Shown here: positions 5,715 through 7,521 of the stretch, in pieces
How the letters are laid out: the number at the start of each line of letters is the position of its first letter
Position numbering within the stretch: position 1 is the first letter of the stretch
From: Alphaproteobacteria bacterium
GTDB lineage: Bacteria > Pseudomonadota > Alphaproteobacteria > Caulobacterales > Maricaulaceae
Length of the DNA stretch: 7,521 nt
Assembly: GCA_030428405.1 (NCBI GenBank)
Contig: JAUIEH010000122.1
Coordinates: forward strand, 1 to 7,521
Direction of reading: 5' to 3'
Notes under the pieces: generated by a model
What the model was told of the DNA's origin: nothing
Databases searched by the model: none
Seen by the model: only the letters and a program-made list of their open reading frames with translations
Program-made: the position numbers and the translations under genes

Positions 5715-6023
5715 ATGTCGTTCGACACCCTTCAGGCCCTGCGCGCTTATGGCTCCGGCGTTTCCGGCGCGGTCCAAACGCCGAATGCGCCGCAGGAAAG
5801 CGGCGACAGCGACTTTTCCACCATGGTCGGCTCGGCCTTGCGCGACGCGTCAGCCACGCTCACGCGCGCGGAGACTTTGTCGAGCCAGGCCGCCGCCGGT
5901 CGGGCCGAACTCGTCGACGTGGTGACCGCGGTCGCGGCCGCCGAAGTCACGCTCGAGACCGTCATCTCCGTGCGCGACCAGGTCGTGCAGGCCTATCAGG
6001 AAGTCCTGCGCATGCCGATCTGA
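5715..6023 (+). CDS. fliE: Flagellar hook-basal body complex protein FliE
   Basis: FliE links the MS ring (FliF) to the proximal rod and is among the first proteins exported. The 102-residue protein has a low-complexity N-terminus (about 1-34), then an amphipathic helical region with SDFSTMVGSALRDASATLTRAE (32-53). The diagnostic C-terminus is ELVDVVTAVAAAEVTLETVISVRDQVVQAYQEVLRMPI (65-102), which ends at the family's typical final residues, so the gene is complete. ATG 5715 has AGGAG (5704-5708) with 6-bp spacing, 9 bp after the flgC stop. It is the last recognised gene of the rod operon. Just downstream a short dyad (CGACGC 6038-6043, GCGTCG 6055-6060) lacks a T-tract and is not a convincing terminator. 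Confidence 0.95.
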   Translation: MSFDTLQALRAYGSGVSGAVQTPNAPQESGDSDFSTMVGSALRDASATLTRAETLSSQAAAGRAELVDVVTAVAAAEVTLETVISVRDQVVQAYQEVLRMPI

Positions 6024-6086
6024 TCGGGTGTCTGCTACGACGCTGGAGATCTTGGCGTCGCGTCGGTAATCGTCCAGTCTTCCGCT

Positions 6087-6593
6087 ATGAGAAGACAGCG
6101 AAATAGCGTGCGACGCGTCATTGACTGCATATATTTTTCGGTCGCCTTCGTTGTGTTGTCACCGACGGACGTCGTCGCTCAGGAACACGACCGCGCGGAC
6201 GCGTCTTCGGATGCGTCCTTTCTTGACAGCATTGCGACTTATCGCGCACGGGCGCCGCAGTGGAACGGAGACTGCCCGGAATGGACGAATGACGCCGTCG
6301 ACCGCGCGGCCGTCGATCCATGGCCAGGATTGATCAATATTCTTATGCACGAGAGCTATGAGGGCGATCCGAGAGCGGCGCTGTGCATGGGGGATTTGCG
6401 CGCGTTTCAAAGGGGCGAAGCGCGTGAGGTTTATTATTGGCTGTACCTGGCGCGGGCAAATGGCGGCGACGTTGCTTCACGCTTGAGCAACATAGGCGCC
6501 GCATTGGATGAGCCCACGCGCATGCGAACCGAGGCGGCGGTGGGGCGCGCCTTGAAGCTCGTGTGGAGGTTAGACGTTCGATCGAGCGAATAA
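6087..6593 (+). CDS. Putative secreted protein with Sel1-like segment, function unknown
   Basis: A 168-residue protein with a likely Sec signal peptide: basic N-terminus (MRRQRNSVRR), hydrophobic stretch (about 11-25) and probable cleavage after VVA or VVAQ near residue 31. The mature part is acidic, with C63 and C100 that could pair in the periplasm. The segment EGDPRAALCMGDL...EVYYWLYLARANGGDVASRLSNIGAAL (92-140) resembles Sel1/TPR-like helical repeats (A-x-YWL-x-xA-x-x-GG/D-x-x-A), but one degenerate copy is too little to name a family. The start is unsure: ATG 6087 and the in-frame GTG 6108 both lack a good Shine-Dalgarno. The motif FLDSIATYRARAPQWNGDC (45-63) is matched by the N-terminus of the partial gene at 7363, suggesting paralogues. 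It lies 63 bp after fliE, so it could be read from the rod operon, yet nothing in it looks flagellar. Confidence 0.7.
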   Translation: MRRQRNSVRRVIDCIYFSVAFVVLSPTDVVAQEHDRADASSDASFLDSIATYRARAPQWNGDCPEWTNDAVDRAAVDPWPGLINILMHESYEGDPRAALCMGDLRAFQRGEAREVYYWLYLARANGGDVASRLSNIGAALDEPTRMRTEAAVGRALKLVWRLDVRSSE

Positions 6594-6659
6594 GGCAAGC
6601 ACGCTGATCGAACTCCGCGATTTCGTGCTGGCTGCCAATTCAAAATGGGTTCATGCGAA

Positions 6660-7193
6660 TCAGAGCGGCAGAGGTAACCGACATGGCAGACGGGAAAAGC
6701 GCCTGCGCGTCTCGTTCATCAGCCGGCGAAGCTCTTCTTGTCTTCGACGCAGTTGCTCCTGCTCCTCGAGCCGAGCATCCCTCGTGGATCGAGCGATCTC
6801 AAGCTGAGTTCGCGTGGTGCGAAGTGCGCTTCTGACATAGTTTCGTTCTTGCGTGCTGGGCGTCGGGAAGGGCGTGTCTGGAGGAAGTGGGCGCATTCTC
6901 CGAGCGAGCGGCGGCGGCGGCGGGAGACTGCCGAGGGTTTGTGCGAGGTTCAGCCAATCGGCAATCACTTCTCGTGTCGGTATCCCTTGCTGAACGGCAA
7001 AATCCAATCTTTGTATTTCTTGAAGCGCCCGACGGTATTGTCGTTCAGTTACGAGTAGGTCTCCTTCTATTTGAAGAAGCCGTTTATAGGCTCGACCGTC
7101 CTCGTCGAGGAAATCACGCATGTTTTGTCGGGCAACTTCGCATTCATGAGGTTCATCGTCCCTCTGTTTTCCAGGATCGGGTGAAAATTCCAC
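6660..7193 (-). CDS. Coiled-coil protein of unknown function, start possibly out of frame (octamer repeat)
   Basis: The open frame gives 177 residues if begun at GTG 7193, which has no Shine-Dalgarno. Residues 16-70 and 116-167 are strongly helical and charged with heptad character (LLVTERQYRRALQEIQRL; LEEQEQLRRRQEELRRLM). They flank a proline-rich hinge with PPPPP at 91-95 and RPLPPDTPFPTPS at 101-113. The tail is RLPCRLPLPL. There is no signal peptide or membrane helix, and I do not recognise a family. The best initiation signal on this strand is GGAG plus ATG at 7228, but that ATG reads a different frame that closes after about 49 codons. A tandem octamer (7193-7222) lies between, and loss of one unit would fuse MLKTPKREN to VEFSPDP of this ORF. 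So the gene may be phase-variable, currently OFF, or recently broken. Codon choice is less GC-biased than in the flagellar genes. Coding is inferred from composition and length. Confidence 0.55.
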   Translation of the reverse strand: MEFSPDPGKQRDDEPHECEVARQNMRDFLDEDGRAYKRLLQIEGDLLVTERQYRRALQEIQRLDFAVQQGIPTREVIADWLNLAQTLGSLPPPPPLARRMRPLPPDTPFPTPSTQERNYVRSALRTTRTQLEIARSTRDARLEEQEQLRRRQEELRRLMNETRRRFSRLPCRLPLPL

Positions 7194-7222
7194 GTTTTCG
7201 CGTTTTCGCGTTTTGGCGTTTT
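7193..7222. repeat. Octanucleotide tandem repeat (CGTTTTCG, about 3.75 copies)
   Basis: On the plus strand the units are CGTTTTCG, CGTTTTCG, CGTTTTGG and CGTTTT. The stretch 7193-7214 is a perfect period-8 repeat of 22 bp, and the last units carry one substitution. Since 8 is not a multiple of 3, any copy-number change shifts the reading frame of the minus-strand gene whose SD-ATG (7228) lies immediately before the repeat. Confidence 0.9.
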
Positions 7223-7228
7223 GAGCAT

Positions 7229-7362
7229 GATTTTCTCCAAGGGATGTTTGACAATTCTGCTTTAATTAGCGCCGCGTTGGATTAGTTTCTTGGCGTCCAA
7301 TGGATTCATCGTCGAGAATGAGTAGCGATTTTGCGTGTTTATTGCCGGCTGAGGGAATTTTC
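7229..7362. promoter_or_regulatory. Divergent AT-rich intergenic region
   Basis: This 134-bp stretch separates the minus-strand coiled-coil gene from the plus-strand secreted-protein gene and should hold promoters for both. It is clearly AT-richer than the flagellar region (27 G+C in the 60 bases 7261-7320 by hand count). A TTGACA at 7248-7253 has no matching -10 at 16-18 bp. The minus-strand Shine-Dalgarno GGAG falls within it, about 6 bp before ATG 7228. No operator or terminator is evident. Confidence 0.35.
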
Positions 7363-7521
7363 ATGTCGTTCAGATTTTTAGGCATGCTCAGTATATTGGC
7401 TGTGCTGGCCACGCTCACAACAACGTCCGTGCACGCGCAAACAGATGCAATGAGCCAGGCCTTCGTGAACGAAATTCGTTCGCAGCGCGCGGCCTACGCC
7501 CAATTGTGGACGGGCGAGTGT
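7363..7521 (+). CDS. Putative secreted protein, N-terminal part (3' end outside window)
   Basis: The frame runs open from ATG 7363 to the last base, giving 53 residues. GAGGGA (7351-7356) lies 6 bp before the ATG, a good RBS. Residues 1-25 form a clear Sec signal peptide (MSFRFLGMLSILAVLATLTTTSVHA) with an A-x-A-type site (VHA, cleavage before QTDAM). The mature start contains FVNEIRSQRAAYAQLWTGEC (34-53), which aligns with FLDSIATYRARAPQWNGDC of the protein at 6087-6593, including the order R-A, Q, W, G, acidic, C at the same distance from the signal peptide. I therefore regard it as a probable diverged paralogue. The function is unknown and the rest is outside the window. Confidence 0.75.
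   Translation, partial: MSFRFLGMLSILAVLATLTTTSVHAQTDAMSQAFVNEIRSQRAAYAQLWTGEC

Noticed and set aside
6038..6060. Dyad CGACGC/GCGTCG downstream of fliE as a terminator
   Set aside because: Only 6-bp arms, an 11-nt loop and no T-tract.
7248..7253. TTGACA resembling a -35 box upstream of the gene at 7363
   Set aside because: No -10-like hexamer 16-18 bp downstream (that position is GC-rich), and it is over 100 bp from the start codon.
6887..7285. Plus-strand frame (132 codons) opposite the coiled-coil gene
   Set aside because: No RBS or recognisable features, and it reads antisense across the proline hinge and the octamer repeat; the minus-strand frame has coherent coiled-coil character.
1..7521. 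tRNA, rRNA, CRISPR array, insertion sequence or prophage genes
   Set aside because: No cloverleaf-like segments, spaced direct repeats, transposase or integrase motifs, or terminal inverted repeats were seen on either strand.

Overview
The window looks like a chromosomal segment from a flagellated, dimorphic-type alphaproteobacterium (Caulobacterales, Maricaulales or Hyphomonadaceae-like). The evidence is high GC with GC-rich third positions, alphaproteobacterial flagellar proteins, and a full CtrA-type site (TTAA-N7-TTAA) between two divergent flagellar operons. I cannot name a genus.

Layout. 1-1649: the 3' part of a long TPR/helical-repeat gene, overlapped by ATGA with a small four-cysteine protein. 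1674-2672: a CHAD-domain (polyphosphate-binding type) protein, convergent with a crotonase/enoyl-CoA hydratase-family gene (3445 to 2669, minus strand); the two stop codons share one CTAG. 3527-4691: fliP and fliO on the minus strand, overlapping by 11 bp. 4692-4855: a 164-bp divergent regulatory region. 4856-6023: flgB, flgC and fliE on the plus strand, each with a good Shine-Dalgarno. 6087-7521: a lower-GC accessory stretch with two secreted proteins that look like diverged paralogues (6087-6593, and 7363 to the window end). Between them lies a minus-strand coiled-coil gene (7193 to 6660) whose 5' end carries an octanucleotide tandem repeat.

How the parts fit. FliO and FliP belong to the inner-membrane flagellar export gate. 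FliE, FlgB and FlgC form the MS-ring junction and proximal rod, the first substrates that gate exports. The divergent region carries three elements: a CtrA site placed to drive fliOP, a perfect 19-bp palindrome just upstream of fliO where an FlbD-type (ftr) operator/enhancer would be expected, and a -24/-12 (sigma-54) promoter match in front of flgB. Together they suggest a compact early-to-middle flagellar switch: CtrA turns on the export gate, then an FlbD-like protein represses it and activates the rod operon. The elements are seen in the sequence; the switch is inference.

The least expected feature is at 7193-7228. A good SD plus ATG (7228, minus strand) is followed at once by about four copies of an 8-bp unit and then by the coiled-coil ORF in a different frame. 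Removing one unit would put the ATG exactly in frame. This is either a phase-variable ON/OFF switch or a fresh 8-bp duplication that broke the gene's start. I found no tRNA, rRNA, CRISPR array or insertion sequence.
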